The notes beneath the pieces were generated by a model, which did no database searches, was not told the DNA's origin, and was given only the letters and a program-made list of their open reading frames with translations. 64,000 nt of DNA, from the NCBI GenBank assembly GCA_003216535.1, contig QCIS01000006.1, positions 49,394 through 113,393 of the forward strand, written 5' to 3'. Numbering within the stretch: position 1 is the first letter of the stretch; every line of letters starts with the position of its first letter. This document shows, one piece after another, positions 46,751 through 57,900 of the stretch. Both the position numbers and the translations under genes were made by a program. Origin of the DNA: Prochlorococcus sp. AG-402-N08. Lineage in GTDB: Bacteria > Cyanobacteriota > Cyanobacteriia > PCC-6307 > Cyanobiaceae.

Positions 46751-47779
46751 TTAATCAAAGATATTATTCTCTTTACAGAATTTCTCTAAATTTTTATCAT
46801 TTAACCAATCTTGGGGTTTTGTAAAAATTGATGTGAGAAATTCCTCTCGAGAACCCTTTTTAGCTTTATATCCATATTCCCATCTGGCTAAAGGCGGTAA
46901 GGACATTAATATCGATTCAGTTCTACCGTTTGTTTGTAATCCAAAAATTGTCCCTCTATCCCAAACTAAATTGAATTCGACATATCTACCTCTTCGATAT
47001 AGCTGAAATTCTCTTTCCTTCGATGAATATGTTTGAGTAGCTCTATTTTCAATAATGGGCAAATATGAAGGGAGGAATGCCTTCCCACAGTTTTCTGCTA
47101 AAGAAAATAAATTATTCCAATTCAAATTAGATTTGCCAATATTTTGTGAAGCTTTTGATGCCTCTCCATTTTGATTATTTCCTCTATAAATATTGCATGA
47201 ACCATCTTGATAATCATAAAAAATGCCTCCTATGCCCCTAGATTCATTTCTATGCTTCAAGAAAAAATATTCATCACACCATGGTTTGAACACTTTATGC
47301 AAATCTTTATCAACTTTCTCACAAGCTTTTTTATGCTCATTATGAAAATTTCTCACATCAGAAAGATAAGGATAAAAAGGGGTTAAGTCTGCACCTCCTC
47401 CAAACCACCAAACAGGACCAGCTTCGAAATATCGATAATTCAGATGAACTGTAGGAATATAGGGATTTTTAGGATGCAACACCATAGAAGTTCCCGTAGC
47501 AAACCATTCATGACCTTTTGCTTCGGGCCTTTGAGAGATTATAGATTGAGGTAATTCTTTTCCTTGTACTTCAGAGAAGTTTACTCCTGCTTGCTCAAAA
47601 ATAGAACCATTTTTCAATACTCTTGATCTTCCACCACCACCTTCGTCTCTTAGCCAGGATTCTTCTATAAATTTCCCTCTGCCATCTACATTTTCAAGCC
47701 CTGAACAAATTTTGTCTTGTAGATTTAATAAGAGATTTTTAGTTTTTTCTCTCGAGTTTTTAGGAGGTTCTCTGAACAT
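46751..47779 (-). CDS. hemF: Oxygen-dependent coproporphyrinogen III oxidase
   Basis: 342-residue enzyme of heme and chlorophyll synthesis converting coproporphyrinogen III to protoporphyrinogen IX with O2. Marks: [47 protein letters not shown] and [12 protein letters not shown]. Full length. It diverges from mrp with 158 bases between. It feeds the same pathway that supplies heme to ho1. Confidence 0.96.
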   Translation of the reverse strand: MFREPPKNSREKTKNLLLNLQDKICSGLENVDGRGKFIEESWLRDEGGGGRSRVLKNGSIFEQAGVNFSEVQGKELPQSIISQRPEAKGHEWFATGTSMVLHPKNPYIPTVHLNYRYFEAGPVWWFGGGADLTPFYPYLSDVRNFHNEHKKACEKVDKDLHKVFKPWCDEYFFLKHRNESRGIGGIFYDYQDGSCNIYRGNNQNGEASKASQNIGKSNLNWNNLFSLAENCGKAFLPSYLPIIENRATQTYSSKEREFQLYRRGRYVEFNLVWDRGTIFGLQTNGRTESILMSLPPLARWEYGYKAKKGSREEFLTSIFTKPQDWLNDKNLEKFCKENNIFD

Positions 47780-47937
47780 GTATTTAGTAAATCTTGAAGA
47801 AAAAAATTTTTTGGTTAATTATAAGTTTCCCTTTATAATTTCTCTTAAGGGGTCCTTATTGCCTATTATTTGATAGTTCGACATAGTTCTTAATCTTTTA
47901 AACAGTCGACTATCTTGTCAAAATATTTAAAAATTTA

Positions 47938-49008
47938 ATGACCACAATAGAAGATGCGAATTTTGCTTTACAAAAAGTTCTAGATGCTGGATCACAGAAA
48001 AATGTAATTGAATTAAATTGGATTAAAAACGTAAGAGTAACAATACCGAGAGTAATCGTAACATTATCATTACCATCATTTGCAAATTCTCAGAGAGATA
48101 GAATTGTTCAAGAGGTTAGAAAAGCACTACTGGATTTTGAAGATATTGATGATATACAAATAGAGATAGACAATAATCCTTCCAAAACAGAATCTAAAAC
48201 TCAAAGTAATGCGCCTGAGTTGCAGAAAATTGATGGAATTCGCCATATCATAGCTGTTAGCAGTGGTAAAGGTGGAGTTGGAAAAAGTACCATTGCAGTT
48301 AATCTAGCTTGTTCTCTAGCTAAATTAGGCTTAAAAACTGGTTTGCTAGATGCGGATATATATGGACCTAATACTCCCTCAATGATGGGAGTTGCCGAAC
48401 AGAATCCAAAGGTTACAGAAGGTAGTGGCAGTGATCAAAGGTTAATACCAATAAATAAATATGGAATTTCATTGGTATCTATGGGTTTCCTCATAGAAGA
48501 AGGACAGCCAGTTATTTGGAGAGGACCAATGCTTAATAGTATTATCCGACAATTTTTGTACCAAGTTGAATGGAATAATCTTGATTTTTTGGTTATTGAC
48601 TTGCCTCCAGGAACAGGAGATGCTCAAATATCCCTTTCACAATCTGTGCCTATTTCTGGAGCTATTGTTGTCACGACTCCTCAACAAGTATCTCTGCAAG
48701 ATGCAAGGAGGGGATTAGCAATGTTCAAACAACTCGGAGTGCCTTTATTGGGAATTGTAGAAAATATGTCAGTATTTATTCCGCCCGATATGCCAAGCAA
48801 AAAATATGAAATTTTTGGTAAAGGTGGTGGACAAAAGTTAGCTAAAGAAAATAATTTACCATTATTAGCCCAAATTCCTATTGAAATCCCTCTCGTTGAT
48901 GAAAGCAATAAAGGTCTACCAATCACAATAAGTCAGCCCAATAGAGAAAGTTCTATTGCATTTGGTAATTTAGCTCAATTAATTAAGAATCAATTTGTTA
49001 AAGGATAA
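47938..49008 (+). CDS. mrp: Mrp/ApbC-family P-loop ATPase, Fe-S carrier-like
   Basis: 356 residues. An N-terminal FSCA/MIP18-like domain (about 1-80) is followed by a ParA/MinD-type ATPase with deviant Walker A SSGKGGVGKST (about 108-118), LDADIYGPNTPS, and DLPPGTGDAQIS. In E. coli ApbC an ICSNC segment supplies Cys for a bridging Fe-S cluster; here the matching place reads FIPPDMP, with no Cys. It is followed after 3 bases by rodA. Confidence 0.93.
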   Translation: MTTIEDANFALQKVLDAGSQKNVIELNWIKNVRVTIPRVIVTLSLPSFANSQRDRIVQEVRKALLDFEDIDDIQIEIDNNPSKTESKTQSNAPELQKIDGIRHIIAVSSGKGGVGKSTIAVNLACSLAKLGLKTGLLDADIYGPNTPSMMGVAEQNPKVTEGSGSDQRLIPINKYGISLVSMGFLIEEGQPVIWRGPMLNSIIRQFLYQVEWNNLDFLVIDLPPGTGDAQISLSQSVPISGAIVVTTPQQVSLQDARRGLAMFKQLGVPLLGIVENMSVFIPPDMPSKKYEIFGKGGGQKLAKENNLPLLAQIPIEIPLVDESNKGLPITISQPNRESSIAFGNLAQLIKNQFVKG

Positions 49009-49011
49009 ATA

Positions 49012-50277
49012 ATGTTTAGGAGAATTTCATTATTTAATAAGAGAGGATTTTTACCAAAAAAAGACAACTTTAATAGAGGTTTCTTATTTTCTCAACTACT
49101 TATAATTCCCCTTTTCCTAGTTATTATTTCGGGTCTATTAATAAAAAGTATTCAGGGTGATTTTGTATCGAATTATTCAGGTCATATCCTAACGGGTTTT
49201 TTAGGTTATTTTTTAGCATTTTTAATTTCTTATATACCGTTAGAGAGACTTAGAAAGTTTTTGGTTCCATTTTATTTGTGTACTTTAATATCCTTATTAC
49301 TAATTTATTTTTTTGGGATCTCAGTTTCTGGAGCTCAAAGATGGCTAAATTTGGGCATCTTTTCTTTTCAGCCTTCAGAAGTAGCTAAACTAAGTACTGT
49401 ATTAACCCTTGCTTTAGTACTCGACAAAAAAATAATTTTATCAATAAGAGATTTAGTATTGCCCTTATTAGTAGTAGTTATTCCTTGGTTATTAATTTTC
49501 TTTCAACCGGACTTAGGTACCTCTTTAGTTTTACTTGTTTTGACAGGTGTGATGCTCTATTGGTCGCAAATGCCCATAGAGTGGATTTTGATATTAGTGT
49601 TTTGTATTGTTACTTCTACATTATATTTAACCTTACCAATTCTTCTTATTTTTTGGATTCCAGTTATAGGATATCTTGCTTATAGATCATCGAAAAAGAA
49701 AATTATTTTTTCTGCGCTCGCTATTTCATTACATTTATTAGTGGCAAAATTGACTCCAATTTTGTGGCAATATGGCTTAAAAGAATATCAAAAAGATAGA
49801 TTAGTTTTATTTTTAGATCCAAATAGAGATCCATTAGGTGGTGGATATCATTTGATACAGAGTCAAATTGCAATTGGTTCTGGAGGATTATTTGGGACTG
49901 GTTTGCTACAAGGTAAGCTGACTAATTTGCAATTTATACCAGAACAACATACTGATTTTATATTCAGTGCTTTAGGCGAAGAATTGGGTTTTGTGGGATG
50001 CATAATAGTTTTATTTTTGTTCTTTTTTTTGATTAAAAAACTTATTAATACTGCAACGATTGCAAGGACTAACTTTGAATCTCTAATTGTTATTGGAATA
50101 GCATCAACTTTTTTATTCCAAATAATTATTAACTTATTTATGACTATTGGATTAGGACCAGTTACTGGAATTCCCCTTCCTTTTATGAGCTATGGTCGAA
50201 CGTCATTGGTGACTAATTTTATATCTATTGGATTTGTTTTATCTATATTGAAACGTTCTAGATCACTAAGAAGTTGA
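49012..50277 (+). CDS. rodA: RodA (SEDS-family peptidoglycan glycosyltransferase)
   Basis: 421-residue membrane protein with about ten helices that polymerises glycan strands in the elongation complex with MreBCD. SEDS motifs: FSFQPSEVAKLS, FQPDLGTSLVLL, FIPEQHTDFIFSALGEE (with the catalytic Asp region) and PLPFMSYGRTSLVTNF. It could be read as FtsW, but placement and PLPFMSYG-type ends occur in both. Its stop overlaps the next gene by one base (TGATG). Confidence 0.88.
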   Translation: MFRRISLFNKRGFLPKKDNFNRGFLFSQLLIIPLFLVIISGLLIKSIQGDFVSNYSGHILTGFLGYFLAFLISYIPLERLRKFLVPFYLCTLISLLLIYFFGISVSGAQRWLNLGIFSFQPSEVAKLSTVLTLALVLDKKIILSIRDLVLPLLVVVIPWLLIFFQPDLGTSLVLLVLTGVMLYWSQMPIEWILILVFCIVTSTLYLTLPILLIFWIPVIGYLAYRSSKKKIIFSALAISLHLLVAKLTPILWQYGLKEYQKDRLVLFLDPNRDPLGGGYHLIQSQIAIGSGGLFGTGLLQGKLTNLQFIPEQHTDFIFSALGEELGFVGCIIVLFLFFFLIKKLINTATIARTNFESLIVIGIASTFLFQIIINLFMTIGLGPVTGIPLPFMSYGRTSLVTNFISIGFVLSILKRSRSLRS

Positions 50278-51641
50278 TGAAATCACAAATAACTATAAAA
50301 AAAATTCAAAACCTTTTGATTAAAGAAGTTCAAACTATATATGTGGATGATGATACATCCAGAAGAATGTGGTGGGCTTCTTTAGAAGTAATTCAAAAAA
50401 ATTTCCTACTTAAGGATTATAAAAACGGGGGGATTTGGGTTGCTTCGCCTTTGCCAGTTTTTAATGATAAAAAATTTTTAAATCAACTTCATGGATGGCT
50501 TTGGTCTCCTGAGGGGTTTCCATACTTTCAAAATGAGTATGCAGGTTTTTTACCAGTAAATAATTCAGAAAAGATAAAAAAAGATTTAGATTTAGTTAGT
50601 AATTATAAAGTCTTAAATCTTAGTCAAGAAGATGGTTATGAACCTTTTTTGATGTTAATTACCCCAAATTTTCAATGCATATTATCAATTGTAGGAGAAA
50701 AAGATAAGAAAATGCTATTAATGAAGTGTGATGAAGAAAGTTTAAAACTTTCAATTGAATTAATGCATGCAAAATTAAATCAAGAAAATCATGAGGAAGG
50801 AGTACAATTTCGTAATGCAATTAATAATTTAGGTAGCCTTAATATTAATAGTCAATTTGAAAAATTATTTTGGCCAATATTATCGGCAAAATTAGCAAAT
50901 ATGGCACCAAATCATAATATACATAATTCTGTAAAAAACGATAAAAAAAATGTGCAAATTACTGAAGCAAAATTATTACGTGCAATATCTCATGAAGTAA
51001 GAACGCCTTTGGCAACAATAAGAACCCTCATAAGTTCTACTTTAAAAAAATATAAGATGGATGAATCCATGAAAAATCGTTTAATTCAAATAGATAATGA
51101 ATGTAATGAACAAATTGATAGGTTTGGTTTAATTTTTAATGCAGCAGAATTAGTGAGTAATGAAGTTCCGTCATTAAATAACTTGGCAAAAATTAATTTA
51201 GCCGAAATTTTTAAAAAGCTTGCTCCTTTATGGAATAAACAATTAAATCGACGTGGGATTTTTTTAAAGATTGATATCCCCAATCAACTTCCGCAAATTT
51301 TGAGTGATTCTCAAAAATTGGAATTAATGTTACGTGGATTAATTGATAAAAATACTAGAGGATTAAAAGAAGGTAGTACATTAATTTTAGAATTAAGACC
51401 AGCTGGTCAAAAACTTAAACTTCAATTAAAAGTACAAAAATTAGAAAGTAATCAACAAGAAATTCTAAAAAAAGATAACGGTTCTGATATTGGTCCTGTT
51501 TTAAATTGGAACCCTCAAACTGGTAGTTTACAACTTAGTCAAAATGCTACTCAAAAGTTGTTAGCTAGTTTAGGAGGGCATGTTACACAAAGGCGTGATA
51601 CTGGTTTGACAGTATTTTTTCCGATTTCAGATTCAAAATGA
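50277..51641 (+). CDS. Sensor-histidine-kinase-like protein with degenerate ATPase domain
   Basis: 454 residues from the ATG at 50277. The N-terminal 200 residues form an unrecognised sensory domain without membrane helices (DDDTSRRMWWASLEVI, GGIWVASPLPVF). A HisKA helix pair carries the phospho-acceptor His239 in AISHEVRTPLATIR. The C-terminal HATPase-like part lacks a normal N box (LMLRGLIDKNTRG in its place) and the DxGxG G1 box; only a weak G2 (TGSLQLS) and LGGHV remain. It may be a phosphotransfer or signal-integrating protein rather than an active kinase. It overlaps rodA by one base. Confidence 0.75.
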   Translation: MKSQITIKKIQNLLIKEVQTIYVDDDTSRRMWWASLEVIQKNFLLKDYKNGGIWVASPLPVFNDKKFLNQLHGWLWSPEGFPYFQNEYAGFLPVNNSEKIKKDLDLVSNYKVLNLSQEDGYEPFLMLITPNFQCILSIVGEKDKKMLLMKCDEESLKLSIELMHAKLNQENHEEGVQFRNAINNLGSLNINSQFEKLFWPILSAKLANMAPNHNIHNSVKNDKKNVQITEAKLLRAISHEVRTPLATIRTLISSTLKKYKMDESMKNRLIQIDNECNEQIDRFGLIFNAAELVSNEVPSLNNLAKINLAEIFKKLAPLWNKQLNRRGIFLKIDIPNQLPQILSDSQKLELMLRGLIDKNTRGLKEGSTLILELRPAGQKLKLQLKVQKLESNQQEILKKDNGSDIGPVLNWNPQTGSLQLSQNATQKLLASLGGHVTQRRDTGLTVFFPISDSK

Positions 51642-51752
51642 AATGAGAAATAAGTTTTCCATATATTAAATAATGTAGAAAAATTCCCATGAATTTCGAA
51701 TTATGCAAAATATGAATGCTAATTTCTTATTATAAATAACTCAAAATCTAGG

Positions 51753-52175
51753 ATGACTGAAACTTTAGTTGGTCAATTTCCAAAGCATATAGGAAGTACT
51801 GGGGGTTTATTAAACTCAGCAGAAACCGAAGAAAAATATGCAATTGTATGGAAAAGTTCAAAGGAACAAGCATTTGAATTACCCACAGGAGGAGCGGCTA
51901 TTATGCATGAAGGTGATAATTTAATGTACTTTGCAAGAAAAGAACAATGCCTTGCATTAGGGACACAATTAAGAGCCTTCAAACCAAGAATTGAAGATTT
52001 TAAAATCTACCGAATTTTCCCAGGGGGCGATATTGAATTTTTACACCCAAAAGATGGTGTTTTCTCTGAAAAAGTAAATGAAGGCAGAGAGAAAGTAGGT
52101 CATAATCCAAGAAGAATAGGTGAGAATCCTAATCCAGCTGGTTTGAAATTTACAACTAAGAATACTTTTGATTAA
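51753..52175 (+). CDS. psaD: Photosystem I subunit II (PsaD)
   Basis: 140-residue stromal PSI subunit that docks ferredoxin and holds PsaC. Marks: [14 protein letters not shown] [32 protein letters not shown] split around [32 protein letters not shown] and a basic end. TATTAT at 51728-51733 could be its -10. Complete. Confidence 0.97.
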   Translation: MTETLVGQFPKHIGSTGGLLNSAETEEKYAIVWKSSKEQAFELPTGGAAIMHEGDNLMYFARKEQCLALGTQLRAFKPRIEDFKIYRIFPGGDIEFLHPKDGVFSEKVNEGREKVGHNPRRIGENPNPAGLKFTTKNTFD

Positions 52176-52234
52176 CTTCCTTAAAGTTGATATAAAAGAA
52201 GAAAATAATTATAATTTGGGTTGACATTATTAAT

Positions 52235-53755
52235 ATGATCAGCTCACAGAAAGATAGTTTTTTAAAGGCTTACAAAGAAGGTAAAAATTTTATACCTATC
52301 ACTCAAACTTGGCCAGCAGATTTAGAGACGCCATTGTCGACTTGGTTAAAGTTATCCACAAAAGATTCTCATGGTGTTTTTCTTGAATCCGTTGAAGGTG
52401 GGGAAAATTTGGGTAGGTGGAGTATTGTTGCTACTAATCCTCTTTGGGAAGCAGTTTGTTATGGAGAAGAAATAGTTAAAACTTGGAAGCATGGCAAAAC
52501 TGAAACACATAAAGGTGATCCTTTTGATATTTTAAGAAACTGGACAAAGGAATATAAATCAACCATGCTTGATGACTTACCATCAATTGGACAGTTATAT
52601 GGCTCTTGGAGTTATGAATTAATAAATCGCATAGAACCAAGTGTTCCAATAAATGAAATACCAGAAAACAATATCCCTTATGGTTCCTGGATGTTTTTTG
52701 ATCAGTTAGTTGTTTTTGATCAAATAAAAAGGTGTATTACTGCAGTGGTTTATGCAGATACAACTTTTTCAAAAGAGTCCTCTATTGAAGAGTTGTATCA
52801 AAATTCAATTTCTAAAATTCAGAAAACTAGAAATTTAATGAGAGTTCCTCTTAAAGAAAATGATTTTTTAAATTGGAATGAAAATGAGAATTTAAATTTA
52901 AATCTAGAAAGTAATTGGAAGAAAAAAGATTTTGAGGATGCAGTTCTCTCTGCAAAAGAATACATAAGAAAGGGAGATATCTTCCAAATAGTTATAAGTC
53001 AGAGATTCCAAACTCAAGTCAATAATGATCCCTTTAATTTGTATAGAAGTTTGAGGATGGTTAATCCATCTCCTTACATGTCATTTTTTGATTTTGGCTC
53101 ATGGTATCTGATAGGTTCAAGTCCTGAAGTAATGGTTAAAGCTGAAAAAAATAAAAATAATCAGATTGTTGCAAGCTTAAGACCAATAGCTGGTACAAGA
53201 CCTAGAGGTGTTGATACTCAACAAGACTTGGAATTAGAAAAGGATTTATTAAAAGATCCAAAAGAGATAGCTGAGCATGTAATGCTAATTGATCTTGGGA
53301 GAAATGATCTTGGAAGAGTTTGTGAAATTGGTACTGTCAAGGTGAAGGATTTAATGGTTATTGAGAAATATTCACATGTTATGCATATAGTTAGTGAAGT
53401 TGAGGGAATCTTAAAAAGCAATGCTGATGTATGGGATTTGCTGAAAGCATCTTTTCCCGCAGGGACGGTAACTGGGGCACCAAAAATAAGAGCTATGCAA
53501 TTAATTAAAGACTTTGAAAAAGATGCTAGAGGACCTTATGCGGGTGTTTATGGATCTATTGACATTAATGGTGCATTAAATACGGCAATTACAATAAGAA
53601 CAATGATAGTTAAACTTTCAAAAGATGGAGAATATAATGTATCGGTTCAGGCAGGCGCTGGAATAGTTGCTGATTCTTCTCCTGAGAATGAATATCAAGA
53701 GACAATTAATAAAGCGAAGGGGATACTAAAAGCATTAGCCTGTTTGGATAAATAA
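52235..53755 (+). CDS. trpE: Anthranilate synthase component I
   Basis: 506-residue chorismate-using enzyme that starts tryptophan synthesis together with TrpG. C-terminal chorismate domain: RKGDIFQIVISQRF, SPEVMVKAE, RPIAGTRPRG, LIDLGRNDLGRV, SFPAGTVTGAPKIRAM and VQAGAGIVADSSPENE. The N-terminal LESVEGGENLGRWS fits the tryptophan feedback site. The gshA ATG follows its stop with no gap. I see no leader peptide for attenuation in the 59-base gap upstream. Confidence 0.95.
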   Translation: MISSQKDSFLKAYKEGKNFIPITQTWPADLETPLSTWLKLSTKDSHGVFLESVEGGENLGRWSIVATNPLWEAVCYGEEIVKTWKHGKTETHKGDPFDILRNWTKEYKSTMLDDLPSIGQLYGSWSYELINRIEPSVPINEIPENNIPYGSWMFFDQLVVFDQIKRCITAVVYADTTFSKESSIEELYQNSISKIQKTRNLMRVPLKENDFLNWNENENLNLNLESNWKKKDFEDAVLSAKEYIRKGDIFQIVISQRFQTQVNNDPFNLYRSLRMVNPSPYMSFFDFGSWYLIGSSPEVMVKAEKNKNNQIVASLRPIAGTRPRGVDTQQDLELEKDLLKDPKEIAEHVMLIDLGRNDLGRVCEIGTVKVKDLMVIEKYSHVMHIVSEVEGILKSNADVWDLLKASFPAGTVTGAPKIRAMQLIKDFEKDARGPYAGVYGSIDINGALNTAITIRTMIVKLSKDGEYNVSVQAGAGIVADSSPENEYQETINKAKGILKALACLDK

Positions 53756-54874
53756 ATGATTCAAAATAATCTTTATAAAGGTTTTGAGGTTGAACTTTTT
53801 ACAGGTTCTTTTGATTCTCATATTGGTGTTTCAGCTGATATTGAGAAAAAATTTTCTGATTTTGTAAAAGAGCCAGATACCAGAAATGTTGAATACATAA
53901 CAACACCGGAAAAAGACTATAATTTTTTACACGAGAAATTAATAACTCCAAGAAAAAAGTTAAGAAAGTGGCTAAATACTAAAAATTTAACAATCATTCC
54001 TTCATCTACCCTTTGCTTTAAACACGATATTCAATTTCAAAGATCTGATATTGAAAATGTTTATCATCAATTTATTCAAGATAATTATGGAATATCTATT
54101 GCAACTTCAAGTGTCCACATAAATATAGGAATAGATGATTTAGATAAGCTTTTTAAAGCCATTAGACTTATAAGATCTGAGGCTGCTTTATATCTATCCT
54201 TAAGTGCTAGTTCACCTTTTTTAAATAATAAAATTACGGATAATCACTCTCAGAGATGGATCCAGTTTCCAAAAACACCAAGTAGAGTACCTTTTTTTGT
54301 AAACCATAATTCTTATATCGATTGGATAGAGGAAAATATATCTAATAAAAATATGCAAAATATTAGGCATTTTTGGTCTTCAATCAGACCAAATGGTCCA
54401 CAAAGACCTTTAATTCTTGATCGTTTGGAATTAAGAATTTGTGATTTTGTTCACGATATTGATCTGCTTTTAGGAATAACGGCCATGATAGAACTAAGGA
54501 TTTTAAATCTTTTTGAAAATATAAATACCTTAGACCCTTTGAATGCAAGTATTTTTTCTATGGATGAATTATCAGAAATATGTGATCAAAATGAAATAAA
54601 TGCTGCTAAAGATAGTTTGAATTCAGAGTTGATTCACTGGCAAGATGGAAAAAAAGTAGTTTGTAGAGAATGGATTCAAAACTTATTATCAGATTTATCA
54701 TCTACAGCAGAAAATTTTGGCATGAAATATCTTTTGAATCCTATCTATAAAGTGCTTGAAGAAGGTAATCAATCTATGAAATGGATAAATCAATATGAAA
54801 AAGGCCTTTCTATTGAGCAGATAATGAAAATTTCTATCGAAGATATGATTAGGAGTGAAGACGAAAATGTTTAA
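53756..54874 (+). CDS. gshA: Glutamate-cysteine ligase, cyanobacterial type
   Basis: 372-residue enzyme joining glutamate and cysteine for glutathione, of the separate cyanobacterial/GCS2-like group. Visible: FEVELFTGSFDSHIGVS (substrate Glu site), SSTLCFKHD, SSVHINIGIDDLDK, SASSPFLNN and LRICDFVHDIDLLLG. It directly abuts trpE, so the two are probably transcribed together. Length fits the cyanobacterial family. Confidence 0.88.
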   Translation: MIQNNLYKGFEVELFTGSFDSHIGVSADIEKKFSDFVKEPDTRNVEYITTPEKDYNFLHEKLITPRKKLRKWLNTKNLTIIPSSTLCFKHDIQFQRSDIENVYHQFIQDNYGISIATSSVHINIGIDDLDKLFKAIRLIRSEAALYLSLSASSPFLNNKITDNHSQRWIQFPKTPSRVPFFVNHNSYIDWIEENISNKNMQNIRHFWSSIRPNGPQRPLILDRLELRICDFVHDIDLLLGITAMIELRILNLFENINTLDPLNASIFSMDELSEICDQNEINAAKDSLNSELIHWQDGKKVVCREWIQNLLSDLSSTAENFGMKYLLNPIYKVLEEGNQSMKWINQYEKGLSIEQIMKISIEDMIRSEDENV

Positions 54875-54927
54875 TTATTTAAATAAACATTTGATCTGAA
54901 CATTTTTACTTGTGACATAATGTTTAT

Positions 54928-57897
54928 ATGGAATCTTTTCGACAGATAAAAAATAATAACGTGGATCTGATAAGTAACAATGATCCACTTGATAAAAATC
55001 GTCTTTTAATAGAAGATCTATGGGAATCTGTGCTCAGAGAAGAATGCCCAGATGATCAAGCAGAGAGATTGATACAGCTTAAAGAATTAAGTTATTCAAA
55101 ACAAATTGATGGTGATAGTTCAAAAACTTTTAAAAATGAAATAGTTGATATTGTAAATTCTATGGATTTAGCAGAATCCATAGCAGCAGCAAGGGCGTTT
55201 TCGTTGTATTTTCAACTCGTGAATATTTTGGAACAAAGAGTTGAGGAAGATAGATATATTCAAAGCTTTACCAATAAGGATGTTCAAAAATCGCCCGACA
55301 ATCTTGATCCTTTTGCCCCAGCATTGGCTAGGCAAAATGCTCCAGTAACTTTTAGAGAATTATTTTATAGGTTGAGAAAATTAAATGTACCACCAGGAAA
55401 ATTAGAGGAGTTATTACAGGAAATGGATATTCGTTTAGTTTTTACGGCACATCCGACGGAAATAGTAAGACATACGATTAGACATAAGCAAACAAGAGTA
55501 GCAAATTTGTTAAAAAAAATACAGATTGAGCAATTTCTAACAAAAGAAGAAAAAATTTCTCTAAAAACCCAATTAAAAGAGGAAGTAAGACTTTGGTGGA
55601 GAACAGATGAATTGCATCAATTTAAACCTTCAGTTTTAGATGAAGTCGATTATGCCTTGCATTATTTTCAGCAAGTTTTATTTAATGCAATGCCTCAATT
55701 GAGGGGCAGGATCTCTGAAGCACTTACCGAAAATTATCCAGATGTTCAGTTGCCACCAGAATCTTTTTGTAACTTCGGTTCTTGGGTAGGATCTGATAGG
55801 GACGGTAATCCATCAGTAACTCCGGAGATAACATGGAGAACTGCTTGCTATCAAAGGCAATTAATGTTGGAAAGATATATTATTGCGACGTCTAATCTTA
55901 GAGATCAATTAAGCGTGTCGATGCAATGGAGTCAAGTAAGTTCCTCCTTATTAGAGTCACTCGAAACTGACAGGGTTAAGTTCCCTGAAATATATGAGGC
56001 TAGAGCCACAAGGTATAGATCAGAACCCTACAGATTAAAATTAAGTTATATTTTGGAGAAATTAAGGCTAACACAAGAAAGAAATAATTTATTAGCCGAT
56101 AGTGGGTGGAAATTTGACTTGGAGGGGGGAATGGATAACAAAAATCTAGATAAAGTTGAAAACTTATATTACAAGTCAGTAAACGAATTTACTTATGATC
56201 TGGAATTAATTAAAAATAGCTTAATTAGTACAGATTTAACCTGTGAGTCTGTAAACACCTTACTTACTCAGGTTCATATTTTTGGATTTTCTTTAGCAAG
56301 TTTAGATATTCGTCAAGAGAGTACAAGGCATAGTGACGCTATACAAGAGCTTACAAAGTATCTTAATTTATCTGTTCAATATGACCAAATGTCTGAGGAA
56401 GAGAAAATTAAATGGCTTATAGACGAATTAAATACAAAAAGGCCTTTAATTCCATCTGATGTTAACTGGACAAAAACTACAGAAGAAACCTTTTCAGTTT
56501 TTAAAATGGTTAAGAGACTACAGCAAGAATTTGGAAGTCGCATTTGTCATTCTTATGTAATTTCAATGAGTCATAGTGCATCTGATTTGCTTGAAGTTCT
56601 CTTACTGGCAAAAGAAATGGGACTTCTTGATCAAAATTCACAAAAGTCAAAATTATTAGTTGTTCCTCTTTTTGAAACTGTGGAAGACCTTAAAAGAGCA
56701 CCAGAAGTAATGGAAAAGTTGTTTAAATTAGATTTCTACAAATCATTATTGCCAAAAGTAGGAGAATCATTTAAACCTCTCCAAGAATTAATGCTTGGAT
56801 ATTCTGATAGTAATAAAGATTCAGGATTTGTTTCTAGTAATTGGGAAATTCATAGAGCCCAAATAGCTCTTCAAAATCTCTCAAGTAAAAATAATATATT
56901 GCTAAGACTTTTTCATGGAAGAGGTGGTTCTGTTGGGAGAGGAGGAGGACCAGCCTATCAGGCAATATTGGCTCAACCAAGCGGCACTTTAAAAGGACGA
57001 ATAAAAATAACAGAACAAGGTGAAGTTTTAGCTTCTAAATATAGTCTTCCCGAACTGGCTCTGTACAATCTTGAAACTGTAACTACAGCGGTAATTCAAA
57101 ATAGTTTGGTAAATAATAGACTTGACGCTACTCCAGAATGGAATCAATTAATGTCTAGGCTGGCAGAAACATCAAGGTCTCATTACAGAAAATTAGTGCA
57201 TGAGAATCCTGATTTGTTAAATTTCTTTCAAGAGGTCACTCCAATAGAAGAAATAAGTAAATTACAGATATCTAGTAGGCCTGCTAGAAGAAAAAAAGGT
57301 GCAAAAGATTTGTCAAGCTTAAGAGCTATTCCATGGGTATTTGGTTGGACACAGAGTAGATTTCTTTTGCCAAGTTGGTTTGGAGTTGGCACTGCATTGT
57401 CATCTGAATTAAATTCAGATCCACAACAAATTGAATTATTAAGAGTTCTGCATCAAAGGTGGCCATTTTTTAGGATGCTCATATCTAAGGTAGAAATGAC
57501 ATTATCTAAGGTGGATTTGGAAGTTGCTAGATATTATGTTGATACTCTTGGCAGTAAAGAAAATAAAGATTCTTTTGATGATATTTTTGAAGTAATTTCT
57601 AAAGAATATAATCTTACAAAATCTTTAATACTTGAAATTACTGGTAAAAATAAGCTCCTAGAATCTGATAGAGACTTGAAATCATCAGTAAGCTTGAGAA
57701 ATAAGACAATTATTCCATTAGGGTTTTTGCAGGTTTCACTTCTCAGAAGATTAAGAGACCAGACAAGACAACCTCCAATAAGCGAATTTATAATAGATAA
57801 AGATGAATCTAGAAGAGCTTACAGCAGAAGTGAACTATTGAGAGGGGCACTTTTAACTATTAATGGGATAGCAGCTGGCATGAGAAATACAGGTTGA
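54928..57897 (+). CDS. ppc: Phosphoenolpyruvate carboxylase
   Basis: 989-residue anaplerotic enzyme making oxaloacetate from PEP and bicarbonate. Catalytic signatures: [13 protein letters not shown] (active His) near residue 175, [37 protein letters not shown], and the C-terminal [10 protein letters not shown] (usually ending QNTG). CATAAT at 54916-54921 is only 6 bases before the ATG, which could imply a very short leader. Complete and of usual length for cyanobacteria. Confidence 0.97.
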   Translation: MESFRQIKNNNVDLISNNDPLDKNRLLIEDLWESVLREECPDDQAERLIQLKELSYSKQIDGDSSKTFKNEIVDIVNSMDLAESIAAARAFSLYFQLVNILEQRVEEDRYIQSFTNKDVQKSPDNLDPFAPALARQNAPVTFRELFYRLRKLNVPPGKLEELLQEMDIRLVFTAHPTEIVRHTIRHKQTRVANLLKKIQIEQFLTKEEKISLKTQLKEEVRLWWRTDELHQFKPSVLDEVDYALHYFQQVLFNAMPQLRGRISEALTENYPDVQLPPESFCNFGSWVGSDRDGNPSVTPEITWRTACYQRQLMLERYIIATSNLRDQLSVSMQWSQVSSSLLESLETDRVKFPEIYEARATRYRSEPYRLKLSYILEKLRLTQERNNLLADSGWKFDLEGGMDNKNLDKVENLYYKSVNEFTYDLELIKNSLISTDLTCESVNTLLTQVHIFGFSLASLDIRQESTRHSDAIQELTKYLNLSVQYDQMSEEEKIKWLIDELNTKRPLIPSDVNWTKTTEETFSVFKMVKRLQQEFGSRICHSYVISMSHSASDLLEVLLLAKEMGLLDQNSQKSKLLVVPLFETVEDLKRAPEVMEKLFKLDFYKSLLPKVGESFKPLQELMLGYSDSNKDSGFVSSNWEIHRAQIALQNLSSKNNILLRLFHGRGGSVGRGGGPAYQAILAQPSGTLKGRIKITEQGEVLASKYSLPELALYNLETVTTAVIQNSLVNNRLDATPEWNQLMSRLAETSRSHYRKLVHENPDLLNFFQEVTPIEEISKLQISSRPARRKKGAKDLSSLRAIPWVFGWTQSRFLLPSWFGVGTALSSELNSDPQQIELLRVLHQRWPFFRMLISKVEMTLSKVDLEVARYYVDTLGSKENKDSFDDIFEVISKEYNLTKSLILEITGKNKLLESDRDLKSSVSLRNKTIIPLGFLQVSLLRRLRDQTRQPPISEFIIDKDESRRAYSRSELLRGALLTINGIAAGMRNTG

Positions 57898-57900
57898 TAA

